This document shows, piece after piece, positions 11,676 through 22,694 of a stretch of DNA of 59,169 bases. The first letter of the stretch is position 1; each line of letters opens with the position of its first letter. The notes below the pieces were generated by a model. It was given only the letters and a program-made list of their open reading frames with translations. It made no database searches and was not told the origin of the DNA. The translations under genes and the position numbers were made by a program. This DNA comes from Gammaproteobacteria bacterium (GTDB lineage Bacteria; Pseudomonadota; Gammaproteobacteria; Berkiellales; Berkiellaceae), in the NCBI GenBank assembly GCA_013288185.1, contig JABDCK010000003.1, forward strand, positions 1-59,169, given 5' to 3'.

Positions 11676-12574
11676 TGTGGCAACCGAGTTGTACCTTAGC
11701 AGTATTGCGTGAACGCGCGCAGTTTCTGCTACAAATTCGTCAATTTTTTTTAGCGCGGGATGTGCTAGAAGTGGATACGCCATTGCTTTGTCGTGGCGTG
11801 GCCACAGATCCTTTTTTGCAAGCTTTTCGCATTCAAGATCGCTTCTTACAAACCTCTCCTGAATTTGCCATGAAAAGATTAGTAGCGGCAGGCAGTGGGC
11901 CCATTTATTATCTGGGCAAAGCTTTTCGCAAAGCAGAAGTCGGTGCGCGGCATAATCCAGAATTTACGATGTTAGAATGGTACCGTCCTGATTGGACGCA
12001 AGCGCAATTGATCAGTGAAGTAGATGCATTGTTTCAAGAATTATTACATACGCCGCCAGCAGAAATTACGACGTATCAAGCGCTTTTTGAGCAGGTTTTT
12101 GATTTAAATCCGCACACAGCTTCCGTAGAAGCATTGCAAAGGGTGGCAGGCAACAGTCCGCAATTAGATAAAGATGGTTATTTGGATTTTTTATTAACCC
12201 ATCACATTGAAAAAAACTTGGGGAAAACGTGTCCGCAAGTGATTATTGGTTATCCGCAATCACAAGCCAGCTTAGCAAAAATTGAAAATGGGGTGGCCCA
12301 ACGGTTTGAATTTTATTATCAAGGTGTAGAATTAGCCAATGGCTATCATGAATTGACGTGTGCTAAAGAACAACGACAGCGTTTTGAGGTTGATTTGCAA
12401 CAACGCCAACAGTTCAACCAGGAGCTTTTGCCAGTAGATGAAACGTTATTAGCCGCATTGCCTTTTTTACCCCCGTGTAGTGGAGTTGCGGTGGGCGTTG
12501 ATAGATTATTAATGCTCAAGCTACAAGAAAAAGATATTAGCAACGTGCTCCCTTTTGCTTGGGAGCGGGCATAA
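11672..12574 (+). CDS. epmA: EF-P--(R)-beta-lysine ligase
   Basis: Short LysRS-like catalytic domain, '[19 protein letters not shown]', 'MLEWYRPDW'; overlaps efp. Confidence 0.93.
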   Translation: MMWQPSCTLAVLRERAQFLLQIRQFFLARDVLEVDTPLLCRGVATDPFLQAFRIQDRFLQTSPEFAMKRLVAAGSGPIYYLGKAFRKAEVGARHNPEFTMLEWYRPDWTQAQLISEVDALFQELLHTPPAEITTYQALFEQVFDLNPHTASVEALQRVAGNSPQLDKDGYLDFLLTHHIEKNLGKTCPQVIIGYPQSQASLAKIENGVAQRFEFYYQGVELANGYHELTCAKEQRQRFEVDLQQRQQFNQELLPVDETLLAALPFLPPCSGVAVGVDRLLMLKLQEKDISNVLPFAWERA

Positions 12575-13336
12575 TTAATTAGGCTTTATTTTAAAAGTAG
12601 TTTTAAAAGAGGGGCGCAAGAAAGGTCTTGATGCGCTGGGTAAATAGGTGCGCGAAGAAAGAATATAAGGATTGCTGATTTTTGTTTCTTTTTGCAACCC
12701 TTTTGAAAGGGCCGAGGTTAATTGTTGTAAGGATGCCAACAGTGCATCTGAATCCGTTTCTGTTTTTGGCCTTTTTTCCGCGGCAAGGAGTTTTTTAACC
12801 GTATCCGGTTGGTTAATTTTGTTGTTTTTAAGATAATCTTCAAAGGTTGTAGGATGATGCTCTTTTAATGTTTTTAGCAATTTAGAGGTTAACTTTACTT
12901 TAGAATCGCACTCTTTTAAAAAGGTACCTAGCATCATTTGACAAGCATTTATTAAGGCATCATTGAGAAAAACTTGTTGTGCACTTACTTTGGCTTCAAA
13001 TGTGGAGGCTTTGGGAGCAACATGTACCGAAATGCTTTGTAAAAAAATCATTATGCGGGATTGCAACTGCGGAATAACACTTAAATCCACAGAAGCAGCA
13101 ACAGCGCTGATATCCGGTGCGCATACGAGTGTAGCGGCATTTTTCTCTTGCATTAACCATAGTGCTTGATTAATCACCTGAGGATTTTTTTGATAAGAAG
13201 CCCACAAACAAAAAAGGAGTGGACTGCAACCAAAGCTATTTTCCTGAAATATATTAACTTTGGGGCGTAGTTCTTGCGCGAGTGCAATTTTCCCCTCGAC
13301 AACCGCCTTACAGAATTGTATTTGTATGGGCGTCAT
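12575..13336 (-). CDS. Hypothetical protein with weak ankyrin-like N-terminus and basic C-terminus
   Basis: 253 aa ORF; 'VEGKIALAQELRPKVNIFQENSFGCSPLLFCLW' resembles ankyrin spacing; no family recognised. Confidence 0.6.
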   Translation of the reverse strand: MTPIQIQFCKAVVEGKIALAQELRPKVNIFQENSFGCSPLLFCLWASYQKNPQVINQALWLMQEKNAATLVCAPDISAVAASVDLSVIPQLQSRIMIFLQSISVHVAPKASTFEAKVSAQQVFLNDALINACQMMLGTFLKECDSKVKLTSKLLKTLKEHHPTTFEDYLKNNKINQPDTVKKLLAAEKRPKTETDSDALLASLQQLTSALSKGLQKETKISNPYILSSRTYLPSASRPFLRPSFKTTFKIKPN

Positions 13337-13368
13337 TGGTTTCCTCTTGATTAATTAAGAAGCGGAAA

Positions 13369-14226
13369 TCACTTAAGAAACTGACCAATCCTTTGGCCAA
13401 CGACAATCCTAGTTTGCTGAGTAAAAGCATTTTCCCAGCGCATGTTCTCAGCAAACAACAATATTACTGTAGAACCCAGAGAAAAGTAACCCATTTCATC
13501 GCCCTTGTCTAATTTTATGTGCTGATCTGACGTATCTGGGTAATCAACTTGGGTAATATCTTTACCGCGATGTGGCGTTAGGTAACCACCCCAGCGTGTA
13601 GACATACTGCCAACCAGCATTGCACCCACTAAAATAACGGCAAAGTCACCAGCGGGATGTTTAAATAAGGTGATAACACGTTCATTACGCGCAAATAAAC
13701 CCTCTACATATTGTGTTGTAAGTGGATTTACTGAAAATAATTTTCCAGGTACATAGCGCAAACGTTGCAAGGACCCGCAATATGGCATATGAACACGATG
13801 GTAATCTTTGGGAGCTAAATAAATAGTTGCAAAATGGCCATTGGTAAAATTTTTTGCGTCATGAGAGTTTGCTAACAGGGCCTCTAATGAAAAATGATGC
13901 CCCTTTGCCTGTAGTAACATTCCCTCTTCAATTTTACCAATCTGGCTAATGGTGCCATCACAGGGCGAGCAAATAGCTTCAGGATGGTGATCAATAGGAC
14001 GCAGTGATGGCTTTAAATGACGGGTAAAAAAATCATGAAAAGAAGCATAAGCGCGCGGATCGGATTCCAGTGCCTCATGCATATCTACTCCATAACGGGC
14101 AATGAAATCCCTAATGATCCAATTTTTCAACCAAGGAATTTGGCAATGAGAAACCAAGCCGGCAAATCGGGTGAGGGCATGCTGTGGAAGATAATATTGG
14201 CGCCAAACGGCTAAAGGATATTGCAT
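13369..14226 (-). CDS. psd: Phosphatidylserine decarboxylase proenzyme
   Basis: 'FTRHLKPSLRPI', 'HRVHMPYCG', C-terminal 'LGSTVILLF' (GST processing motif). Confidence 0.96.
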   Translation of the reverse strand: MQYPLAVWRQYYLPQHALTRFAGLVSHCQIPWLKNWIIRDFIARYGVDMHEALESDPRAYASFHDFFTRHLKPSLRPIDHHPEAICSPCDGTISQIGKIEEGMLLQAKGHHFSLEALLANSHDAKNFTNGHFATIYLAPKDYHRVHMPYCGSLQRLRYVPGKLFSVNPLTTQYVEGLFARNERVITLFKHPAGDFAVILVGAMLVGSMSTRWGGYLTPHRGKDITQVDYPDTSDQHIKLDKGDEMGYFSLGSTVILLFAENMRWENAFTQQTRIVVGQRIGQFLK

Positions 14227-14248
14227 AGTTATCGAACTATACCACGGT

Positions 14249-15187
14249 TTAGGGTAAATCGGAAGTAATCACGTGGTAATTCTGTAACCGTGATGGGGCA
14301 ATCTTTCCTGCATTAACCGCTGCCAGTAACGCACAACCTAGTTCATTAACATGGGTACAATTGCGAAATTTGCATTGATTTAAAAAGGGCTGAAATTCTC
14401 TAAAGCCCATGGCAATCGTGTTTTTGGTAAAATGGCGCAAATTAAATTGATGAATGCCGGGAGAATCGATCAAATGGCCGCCTTCGGGTAAATGATAAAG
14501 TCGGGTGCTGCTCGTGGTTTGGCGTCCACTGCGTTGTTTGGCTATAGCTTGGATTTGTACTTGCGCATCTGGGATTAAACGTTGCAACAATGAAGATTTT
14601 CCCACCCCCGATTGACCGACTAAAACACTGGTAGTGTCTTTCAGGGTCATTCTTAAATTGTCCAGGCCAAAACAAGTTTTAACACTAACTTTTTCGCACC
14701 TATAACCAAGGGTTTGATAGTATTCCAAAGGTAATGGATCTGCAGCCGCTAAATCACATTTATTCATTAAAATTATGGGTGTTAAGCCCAAAGTCTCAGC
14801 CAGCACTAAGTAACGATCTAAGGTGGTTTCTGATGGAATAGGTGCTAAGGCCATCACAATAATCATTTTGTCGACATTGGCAACCATGGGTTTAGTCTGG
14901 TGTCTATCCGGTCGGATGATGACAGAACGCCTGGGTTGACACGCTACAACGACGCCTGTAGCTTCATCAATTTGCTGCCAAATAATTTTATCTCCAGTAA
15001 CCAGTGCACCTAAATTTTGACGGTGTGTGCAATTAAAGTGTTCTCCTGCTTGGTTTTCTATAATCAGGGTGGTACCGTAATGCGCGATTAAAAGCCCGGG
15101 TTGGAGAGCGTCTGATGCTGCAGTAAGCCGTTGTGATTGCATGGCTTTTTGCCGTGTTACTTGACGATGCGTAAGTGGCTTTTTGCC
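14249..15187 (-). CDS. rsgA: Ribosome small subunit-dependent GTPase A
   Basis: Circularly permuted GTPase, 'VLVGQSGVGKSSLLQRLIP', zinc-binding 'CKFRNCTHVNELGC'; start set to MGKKPLTHRQ inside the ORF (ORF extends to 15232). Confidence 0.94.
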   Translation of the reverse strand, partial: GKKPLTHRQVTRQKAMQSQRLTAASDALQPGLLIAHYGTTLIIENQAGEHFNCTHRQNLGALVTGDKIIWQQIDEATGVVVACQPRRSVIIRPDRHQTKPMVANVDKMIIVMALAPIPSETTLDRYLVLAETLGLTPIILMNKCDLAAADPLPLEYYQTLGYRCEKVSVKTCFGLDNLRMTLKDTTSVLVGQSGVGKSSLLQRLIPDAQVQIQAIAKQRSGRQTTSSTRLYHLPEGGHLIDSPGIHQFNLRHFTKNTIAMGFREFQPFLNQCKFRNCTHVNELGCALLAAVNAGKIAPSRLQNYHVITSDLP

Positions 15188-15216
15188 CATAGTTAACTTT
15201 TGAAAAAGGAACGGAA

Positions 15217-15789
15217 ATGAATGATAAGCCAAATGCGCTAATTTGGATAGACCTTGAGATGACTGGCTTAGATACGCAGCGCGATCATATCATTGAAATT
15301 GCTACCTTGATTACCGACTCGCATCTGAATATCCTCGCAGAAGGACCCAATTTGGTGATTCATCAGCCGGATGCAGTTTTAGCTAAAATGGATGAATGGA
15401 ATACCAAACATCATGGTCAATCAGGGCTCATGGAAAGGGTTAAACAAAGTAATATCACCCTAGAAGAAGCAGAAAAACAAACGTTAAACTTTTTACAAAA
15501 GTATGTGGCAAAGGGCGTTTCGCCCATGTGTGGCAATACGGTCTGTCAAGACCGGCGGTTTTTAAGCCGTTTAATGCCAACGCTCCAAGCATATTTTCAT
15601 TATCGCCATTTAGATGTGAGCACGGTGAAAGAATTGGCAAAAATATGGGCGCCTGAAATTTTTAATGGCTTTAATAAAGAATCACGCCATCGTGCTTTAG
15701 ATGATATTAAAGAATCACTGGAAGAATTGCGGTATTATCGCAACTGCTTTTTTAAAATTTCTGAAAAAGTGGAGAAAAACAGTGACTGA
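15217..15789 (+). CDS. orn: Oligoribonuclease
   Basis: '[27 protein letters not shown]' DEDDh exonuclease. Confidence 0.96.
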   Translation: MNDKPNALIWIDLEMTGLDTQRDHIIEIATLITDSHLNILAEGPNLVIHQPDAVLAKMDEWNTKHHGQSGLMERVKQSNITLEEAEKQTLNFLQKYVAKGVSPMCGNTVCQDRRFLSRLMPTLQAYFHYRHLDVSTVKELAKIWAPEIFNGFNKESRHRALDDIKESLEELRYYRNCFFKISEKVEKNSD

Positions 15790-17236
15790 TTTGCCGCTCG
15801 CGTTATATACCTGTCAGGCCGTAAAATCTTACGAAAGTGTGTATGCCAATTATGAACTTATGTGTAGGGCAGGCCAAGCGGCTTTTAATATCTTAAGGGA
15901 GCATTGGCCTGACGCGCAATCATTAGCACTTTGCGCTGGGGTGGGCAACAATGGCGGTGATGGCTTCGTACTCGCGCGATTAGCGCACAGCGCGGGATTA
16001 AAAGTCACCGTTTATCAAGTAGGTGAGGGTCACGCAGAAAGGTTATCGGTTGAGGCAAAATCTGCACGCAAAGACTGGCTTGCAATGGGCACCATTATCC
16101 CCTTTCAAGGACAGATTTTTACCGCAGATGTTATTGTAGATGCAGTATTAGGGACAGGCATGCACGCACCACTTGCGCCGCAGTTTGCACAAGCCATTTC
16201 GGCCATGAATGCTTCCAAACGCCCAATCTTTTCTATCGATGTTCCCAGCGGCCTAAACGCAGATACCGGAGTTTGTTTGGAGCCTACGGTCAATGCCAGT
16301 GCCACCGTGACATTTATTGCTTTAAAAATAGGCCTCCTTTGTCACCAAGGGGTGGATGTGGTGGGAGCGTTATATTTTGATGCCTTGGGACTGACTATTG
16401 AAAAATCGATGGAGCCTACGGCTATCCGTTTAGATTATGCGCAAAGCAGACGTGCTTTGTCACCGCGACCATTATCCGCGCATAAAGGGGATAATGGTCA
16501 TGTAGTTGTGATTGGCGGTGGTCAGATGTCCTATAGTGGGGCTCCAGCCTTGGCGGGAGAAGCCGCATTGCGGGTAGGCGCGGGATTAGTCTCCGTTGTG
16601 GTTGCGCCAGAAAGCATTCCTCTTTTAGCGCGCGGTGCGCTAGAATTAATGTGTTATGGACCCAAGCACCCTAAGAAAGTGCAAGCCCTATTAAACAAAG
16701 CGACCGTTTTGGTATTAGGGCCGGGGTTGACGCAAACCGCATGGGCAGAAAAATTCTTTCAAACAGCCTTAGGATTGAATAAATCATTAGTGATAGATGC
16801 CGATGGTCTGAATATCTTAGCCCATGTTGCTCTCAAGCGTGCCAATTGGGTGTTAACTCCGCACCCAGCAGAAGCGGCCCGTTTATTGAACCAATCCACC
16901 GCCAGCGTTCAGCAAGATAGAATCGCTGCAGCAAAAGCGTTACATAAAAAATATGGTGGCGTGATTGTACTTAAAGGGGCAGGGACTATTATTTTTGATG
17001 GCAAAGAACTCTTTATCAATGGGGGTGGTTTTCCCATATTAGCAACCGGCGGCACGGGCGATATTTTAGCAGGTTTAATTGGCGGCTTGGCAGGGCAAGG
17101 GCTATCATTGCTGCAAGCGGCTAAAATTGCGGTATGCGTGCATACGGGGGCAGCAGCGCTGGAGCAATCACTGGGCGTGCGTGGCATGGTAGCCAGTGAT
17201 TTATTTTTACATATTCGTGATTTAATCAATGTTTAA
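15782..17236 (+). CDS. nnr: Bifunctional NAD(P)H-hydrate epimerase / ADP-dependent dehydratase
   Basis: YjeF_N '[16 protein letters not shown]' plus carbohydrate-kinase domain '[14 protein letters not shown]'; start chosen at GTG 15782 ([10 protein letters not shown]), overlapping orn. Confidence 0.92.
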   Translation: MTDLPLALYTCQAVKSYESVYANYELMCRAGQAAFNILREHWPDAQSLALCAGVGNNGGDGFVLARLAHSAGLKVTVYQVGEGHAERLSVEAKSARKDWLAMGTIIPFQGQIFTADVIVDAVLGTGMHAPLAPQFAQAISAMNASKRPIFSIDVPSGLNADTGVCLEPTVNASATVTFIALKIGLLCHQGVDVVGALYFDALGLTIEKSMEPTAIRLDYAQSRRALSPRPLSAHKGDNGHVVVIGGGQMSYSGAPALAGEAALRVGAGLVSVVVAPESIPLLARGALELMCYGPKHPKKVQALLNKATVLVLGPGLTQTAWAEKFFQTALGLNKSLVIDADGLNILAHVALKRANWVLTPHPAEAARLLNQSTASVQQDRIAAAKALHKKYGGVIVLKGAGTIIFDGKELFINGGGFPILATGGTGDILAGLIGGLAGQGLSLLQAAKIAVCVHTGAAALEQSLGVRGMVASDLFLHIRDLINV

Positions 17237-17690
17237 AAAGACACTAGCGCAGCCAGAGGCAATGGAACAGTTGGGTGCTGAATTATATGCAGCCTGCAGG
17301 GCACTGCAGGTAAATGGCATGATTGTCTATTTATTGGGTGATTTGGGGGCGGGGAAAACCACGTTTGTTCGAGGCTTTCTCCAAGCAATGGGGCATACAG
17401 GTATTGTGAAAAGCCCGACGTACACATTGGTGGAACCCTACACATTGCAGCAGCACCCTATTTACCATTTTGATTTTTATCGGCTCACAGATCCTTATGA
17501 GCTTGAACTTATGGGAATTCGGGATTATTTTCAAGATGACGCTTTTTGCTTTATTGAATGGCCAGAAAAAGCTCCTGGCATAGCCAAAAGTGATTTAACT
17601 ATTCGGATTGAAATTATGGAGACGACACGGTCGGTCATCATAGAGTCAGGGAGTGATAGAGGAAAGGATGCATTACAAAGGCTTAAATAG
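17229..17690 (+). CDS. tsaE: tRNA threonylcarbamoyladenosine biosynthesis ATPase TsaE
   Basis: 'YLLGDLGAGKTTFVRGFLQAMG', 'VKSPTYTLVEPY'. Confidence 0.95.
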   Translation: MFKKTLAQPEAMEQLGAELYAACRALQVNGMIVYLLGDLGAGKTTFVRGFLQAMGHTGIVKSPTYTLVEPYTLQQHPIYHFDFYRLTDPYELELMGIRDYFQDDAFCFIEWPEKAPGIAKSDLTIRIEIMETTRSVIIESGSDRGKDALQRLK

Positions 17691-18849
17691 GATTTTAACC
17701 CTGTTGTCGATGCTGAGTTTTTTAACTGCAGCAGGTGCTAATGAAAATATTCATGGAATACGTGTTTGGTCCTCTCCCCAAAGTACGCGGGTAGTGTTTG
17801 ATTTGTCAGGTAATGCAAAATATAAGATTTTTACTTTAGAGGACCCTTATCGGGTGGTGATTGATTTTACCGATGTGGATTATAGAGCAAAATTTAACCA
17901 ACATAGTTTACAGGGTACCCCCATTGCAAACATTCGCTATTCAACGCAAGCAAAGGGCAAGTTGAGAATGGTATTAGATATGCGCCAGCCGGTAAAACCC
18001 GTCAATTTTTTACTGTCACCCAATGCCGCCTATGGGCATCGTCTGGTGGTGGATTTAAATGGGCTAACACCAGTCAAGGTGGTTAAAATGCAAAGAAATC
18101 CAACCCTGCGCAAATTTATTGTCGCCATTGATCCTGGGCATGGCGGAGAAGATACTGGCGCAATTGGGCACAAGCATCACTTAAGAGAAAAGGATGTGGT
18201 TTTAGCGGTTGCGCGGAAATTGGAAAAATTAATTAATGCCCAACCTAAAATGCAAGCCATTTTAATTCGCAATGGCGATTATTATGTGGGCTTGCGCAAA
18301 CGCATGGAATTAGCACGCGCGCAAGGCGCGGATTTATTTATTTCTGTACATGCCGATAGTTTTAAAGATCCGCGTGTTTCAGGGGCCTCAGTATTTATTT
18401 TATCTGAAAAAGGCGTAAGTAATGAAGCCGCACGGTGGTTGGCAGAAAGAGAAAACCGTGCGGACTTAATTGGCGGCGTGAGTTTAGAAGATAAAAGCAC
18501 TGTGCTTGCTTCTGTGTTATTAGATTTGTCACAAACTGCTAGTCAAACTGCCAGTCAGGAATTAGCCAGTCATTTAATTTCCAACTTATCCAAAGTGACA
18601 GATTTGCATCACAAAACTGTACAACATGCGGGTTTTATGGTCTTAAAATCCCCCGATATTCCTTCTGTTTTAGTGGAGCTTGGCTTTATTTCAAATCCAC
18701 GGGGTGAGGCCAAATTAGTCAATGCACAACATCAGCAAGCCCTGGCTACGGCGTTGTTAGACGGCGTAAAAAATTATGTCGCGAAACGTCCGACCCCGGT
18801 AAAATACCCAGAAGATTGGACGGTTGCTAAAATGGAGCCAGAATATTAA
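17653..18849 (+). CDS. amiB: N-acetylmuramoyl-L-alanine amidase with AMIN domain
   Basis: Amidase_3 'AIDPGHGGEDTGAIG' and 'SVLVELGFISN'; AMIN 'IHGIRVWSSPQSTRVVFDLSG'; true start probably the Met at 17668. Confidence 0.93.
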   Translation: MIEERMHYKGLNRILTLLSMLSFLTAAGANENIHGIRVWSSPQSTRVVFDLSGNAKYKIFTLEDPYRVVIDFTDVDYRAKFNQHSLQGTPIANIRYSTQAKGKLRMVLDMRQPVKPVNFLLSPNAAYGHRLVVDLNGLTPVKVVKMQRNPTLRKFIVAIDPGHGGEDTGAIGHKHHLREKDVVLAVARKLEKLINAQPKMQAILIRNGDYYVGLRKRMELARAQGADLFISVHADSFKDPRVSGASVFILSEKGVSNEAARWLAERENRADLIGGVSLEDKSTVLASVLLDLSQTASQTASQELASHLISNLSKVTDLHHKTVQHAGFMVLKSPDIPSVLVELGFISNPRGEAKLVNAQHQQALATALLDGVKNYVAKRPTPVKYPEDWTVAKMEPEY

Positions 18850-20392
18850 TAGGATTATTCAATTAGACGCGCTCTTGGCCAATCAAATTGCTGCCGGAGA
18901 AGTAGTGGAAAGACCTGCTTCTGTGATTAAAGAGCTGGTTGAAAATAGTATAGATGCTGGCGCCAGCAAAATTGAAGTGGACATTGAAGGCGGTGGTTTG
19001 CACTTAATGCGTGTGCGAGATAATGGGTGTGGGATTACCAAAGAAGATCTCATCTTGGCTTTTTCTCGTCATGCCACTAGTAAAATTCGGATTGCAAAGG
19101 ATTTAGCCGCAATTACGTCCATGGGATTTAGAGGAGAGGCCTTGGCCAGTATTGCCTCTGTTTCACGTTGTTGTTTAATGTCTAAAACGCAAAACCAAGA
19201 CAGCGCATGGCAAATTCAAATAGGTCCTGATTTAACTCCGCTGGTTTTTCCGGTAGCCCATCCCACCGGCACGACGGTAGAAGTGGCAGATTTATTTTAT
19301 AATACGCCCGTACGGCGTAAATTTTTGCGCAGTGAAAAAACAGAATTCCAAGCCATTGATGAAGTATTAAAACGTTTAGCGCTGGGTAACCCACGGGTGA
19401 GTTTTTATCTCAAGCATCAATCACGGCAAATACGTTATTATGCGGGCGTTAATAACAACACAGTAGAGGCAACGCGCGTTGCAAAAATTTGTGGTCAGTC
19501 TTTTATGGAGCAAGCCATATTTTTAGAATTGCAAGCTACCGGCTTACACTTAAGAGGTTGGGGTGGATTGCCCCAGATTGCGAAACGCCAAGCGGATTGT
19601 CAATTTTTCTTTGTTAACGGTCGTTCCATTAAAGACAGAGTGGTGAATCATGCAATAAAGATGATTTACCAACAACTTCCGCAAATGTGTGAAGGCACGT
19701 ATCCCAGTTATGTGCTGTATTTGACGTTAGATCCGGAAGATATTGATGTTAATGTGCATCCCACTAAACATGAAGTGCGCTTCAGTCAAGCACGGCTGGT
19801 GCATGATTTTATTAGCAAATGCTTAAGTGAAACCTTGCAAGAAACTAAACCTTTGGCGCAAAAATCGGTTTGCTCTGCGCCTAAAATGTCGTTTACTGAG
19901 CCATCATCTGAAAATGTTATTGCACGGTCAGTGCAGCGTTATACGTTGCTTGAAACAGATACCGGCTTAGTTATTGTTGATTTGATAAAAGCCAAAGAAA
20001 GCCTGGCGTCTTTTTATTTTACAGCGCATTGGGGCAATATTCCTTCCCAGCCCTTGCTGTTCCCGCTGACAATCAAAGCGCGCGGGATATCGGCGGAAGT
20101 TATTGCCATGCTAGCTAAAGTTGGATTCTTATTCCGTGCGGAAAATTCGCATATAACCTTATTGCAGCAACCACAATGCTTGGAGGGGATGGTAGATGAA
20201 AGGTTATTACAAACCATTGTGAGTACTGCTATAAAACAAGATATTAATACGTTATGCCAAGTATGTGGGAAGATTTTACCTATCACTTTTCCCCATACCC
20301 CGGAATTTTTAAAAAAATGGATAGAAACAGTACCACAGGGGCCATGGGTACATTTGACCCATGCCCAAGTGGCTGATTTGTTTACAACCTAA
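18824..20392 (+). CDS. mutL: DNA mismatch repair protein MutL
   Basis: 'QLDALLANQIAAGEVVERPASVIKELVENSIDAGA', 'GFRGEALASI'. Confidence 0.96.
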   Translation: MLKWSQNINRIIQLDALLANQIAAGEVVERPASVIKELVENSIDAGASKIEVDIEGGGLHLMRVRDNGCGITKEDLILAFSRHATSKIRIAKDLAAITSMGFRGEALASIASVSRCCLMSKTQNQDSAWQIQIGPDLTPLVFPVAHPTGTTVEVADLFYNTPVRRKFLRSEKTEFQAIDEVLKRLALGNPRVSFYLKHQSRQIRYYAGVNNNTVEATRVAKICGQSFMEQAIFLELQATGLHLRGWGGLPQIAKRQADCQFFFVNGRSIKDRVVNHAIKMIYQQLPQMCEGTYPSYVLYLTLDPEDIDVNVHPTKHEVRFSQARLVHDFISKCLSETLQETKPLAQKSVCSAPKMSFTEPSSENVIARSVQRYTLLETDTGLVIVDLIKAKESLASFYFTAHWGNIPSQPLLFPLTIKARGISAEVIAMLAKVGFLFRAENSHITLLQQPQCLEGMVDERLLQTIVSTAIKQDINTLCQVCGKILPITFPHTPEFLKKWIETVPQGPWVHLTHAQVADLFTT

Positions 20393-20418
20393 CTTTTTTA
20401 TGGTATTTTCCCAAGGCT

Positions 20419-21357
20419 ATGACTTCTGCACTTTGTATAATGGGTCCCACTGCCTCTGGTAAGACAGATTTAGCACTGTCTTTAGCGCGGCAATTACCTG
20501 TTGAAATCATTAATGTGGATTCTGCCCAGATTTATCAAGGCATGGAAATTGGCTCTGGCATGCCAGATAAAACCAACCGTGCAGAAATCCCGCATCATTT
20601 GATGGATTTTTTAGATCCAGCGTGTGCGTATAGTGCTGCGCAATTTCGCCTGGACGCTTTAAAAGTTATGGCGCAAACGGTAGCGCGGGGAAAAATCCCC
20701 TTATTAGTGGGCGGCACCATGTTATACTTTAAAGCCCTGCAGCAGGGCTTATCTCCATTGCCGGTTTCTTCTCCTCTTGTTCGCCATCAATTACAACAAG
20801 AAGCATTATCAACGCTGTATCAGCGTCTGGAGCAAGTGGATGCTATTAGTGCGCAGCGTATATCATGCAATGATTCACAACGCATACAGCGCGCTTTAGA
20901 AATTTATGCAATGACCGGCAAACCCATGTCTTATTGGTTGGCGCAGCCCAAAGAATCCGTGCCAGATTATCAATTTATTAATATCGGTTTAATGCCACTC
21001 ACCACTTTGCGCAGTGAATTGCATCAACGTATTGAGCAAAGATTTGATAATATGCTGGCGCAAGGTTTAATATCGGAAGTAGAGCAGTTGCGAGCGCGGG
21101 GAGATTTGGATTTATCAAAGCCAGCATTGAGAGCGGTTGGGTATAGGCAAGTATGGCGATATTTGCAAGGAGAAGATGATTTTATCCAAATGAGAGAAAA
21201 AGCCATCGCTGCTACTAGACAATTGGCGAAGCGGCAAATGACCTGGCTGCGCAGTTGGCCAAATCTAACCATAGTGGATTTCAAAGGTGACTGGCGGAGT
21301 TTCATTAAAATAGCGGCGCAAACCAAAAACAATCAAGTAAAAGGGAATAGTATCTAG
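20419..21357 (+). CDS. miaA: tRNA dimethylallyltransferase
   Basis: 'CIMGPTASGKTDLALSLA', 'RALEIYAMTGKPMS'. Confidence 0.96.
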   Translation: MTSALCIMGPTASGKTDLALSLARQLPVEIINVDSAQIYQGMEIGSGMPDKTNRAEIPHHLMDFLDPACAYSAAQFRLDALKVMAQTVARGKIPLLVGGTMLYFKALQQGLSPLPVSSPLVRHQLQQEALSTLYQRLEQVDAISAQRISCNDSQRIQRALEIYAMTGKPMSYWLAQPKESVPDYQFINIGLMPLTTLRSELHQRIEQRFDNMLAQGLISEVEQLRARGDLDLSKPALRAVGYRQVWRYLQGEDDFIQMREKAIAATRQLAKRQMTWLRSWPNLTIVDFKGDWRSFIKIAAQTKNNQVKGNSI

Positions 21358-22005
21358 CAATGCAATCATCACTTTAAAGGTATAGCTTGCCAAAATGAGC
21401 GTGGGTAAAGCAGTGTCGGCGGGTAAGGCTTGGGTAAAATAATAAGCAACTGAAATAACAATTATGGTATCGACAAGTTGGCTAATGAGGGTAGAGCCAT
21501 TATTTCTCAACCATAGATGTTTGCCTTTGGTAAGATTTTTCCAGAAATGAAATAAATGCACATCCAGAAATTGCGCTGCCAGATAGGCCAGCATAGAGCC
21601 AATCACTGTCCCAAAGGTAAAGCTGCGAATTTTAAAAAAGGCATAGTCTGGGTGATTTAATGCGGGTAAATGGGTATTGGGATCTAAGGGGACATGCGGA
21701 GGGAGCAAGCCGCCCAGCCATAAAATAAGCAAAATCCAAAGATTAATTATTAACCCTATCCAAACAACCCGATTTGCGCGTTGCTTACCATAAAATTCAG
21801 AAATAATATCGGTACAGAGGAAAGTAATGGGATAAGGTAATACGCCCAAGGGGAGAATCATGGGAATGGTCCAATCGCCAAAGGTAATACTGGCATCAAT
21901 AAAACGGCTTAGCCCTAATATATTGATGATGCCCAAAGTACCGAGGAAGATGCCGCTTAGGAGCATAAAGACGCGCTCACGGCGAAGTGTTATCAGTTCA
22001 TGCAT
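21265..22005 (-). CDS. yhhQ: Queuosine precursor transporter (YhhQ / VUT family)
   Basis: Multi-TM protein with 'LGVLPYPITFLCTDIISEFYGKQRANRVVWIGL'. Confidence 0.9.
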   Translation of the reverse strand: MHELITLRRERVFMLLSGIFLGTLGIINILGLSRFIDASITFGDWTIPMILPLGVLPYPITFLCTDIISEFYGKQRANRVVWIGLIINLWILLILWLGGLLPPHVPLDPNTHLPALNHPDYAFFKIRSFTFGTVIGSMLAYLAAQFLDVHLFHFWKNLTKGKHLWLRNNGSTLISQLVDTIIVISVAYYFTQALPADTALPTLILASYTFKVMIALLDTIPFYLIVFGLRRYFNETPPVTFEIHYG

Positions 22006-22109
22006 GACAGATTGCTTTATTTATCTCAATTACTAACAAGCCTATTATACTACCGCGTTGACAAGAGGTATACTAAACCTATGCTGTTGCGCAAGGATGG
22101 GGCATATAA

Positions 22110-22694
22110 ATGAAAATAATGGATGAGTGTGGCAGGTTTTTTAAAGAGCCCAAGGTAAAAAAGATCTTATGGGGAATATTGGGCATTTTCTTAATTTATC
22201 TTGCCATAGGAAGTTGGTTACATAAGCTTCATTTTATGGAAGAAAAAATCCAAACCTCCTGGAATACCATTATTCAAAACACACAACAGCGCGCGCAGCT
22301 TTTGCCCGAGTTTGCGCAATTAGTTAAAGAAAATGCGCCGCAAACGCAAGTTTCGCAGTTATTAATGCATGCATATCAAGAGACGCAAAACAGTCATTCC
22401 CTGCAAGAATTGCAAGTATCACAAAAGGATACGGTGGTTGCTTTATTAGCAATGCAAAAATGTGAAGCCAATTATCCTGCTTTAGCACAAAATCGTCGCT
22501 ATATTATGACTAAAAAAGAATTAATACTGCGAGAGCAGCAACTGGACTTTGCGGCCAAAGTATTGGACGAGCAAGTAGGTTATTTTAATCGGTTTATAAG
22601 TGCATTTCCCCAAAATTTGCTTAACCCCCTGTTTTTGCATAGAAAACCCCAGGCACCCTTTGTTCCATTTCTAGCTAATTTAAATGCGCAATAG
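22110..22694 (+). CDS. LemA-like membrane-anchored protein
   Basis: N-terminal TM then coiled helices 'KIQTSWNTIIQNTQQRAQLLPEFAQLVKENA'; followed by a TPM-domain gene. Confidence 0.75.
   Translation: MKIMDECGRFFKEPKVKKILWGILGIFLIYLAIGSWLHKLHFMEEKIQTSWNTIIQNTQQRAQLLPEFAQLVKENAPQTQVSQLLMHAYQETQNSHSLQELQVSQKDTVVALLAMQKCEANYPALAQNRRYIMTKKELILREQQLDFAAKVLDEQVGYFNRFISAFPQNLLNPLFLHRKPQAPFVPFLANLNAQ

Noticed and set aside
15701-15781. Upstream extension of nnr into orn
   Set aside because: The first ~27 residues are out-of-frame orn sequence; GTG at 15782 fits the Nnr N-terminus.
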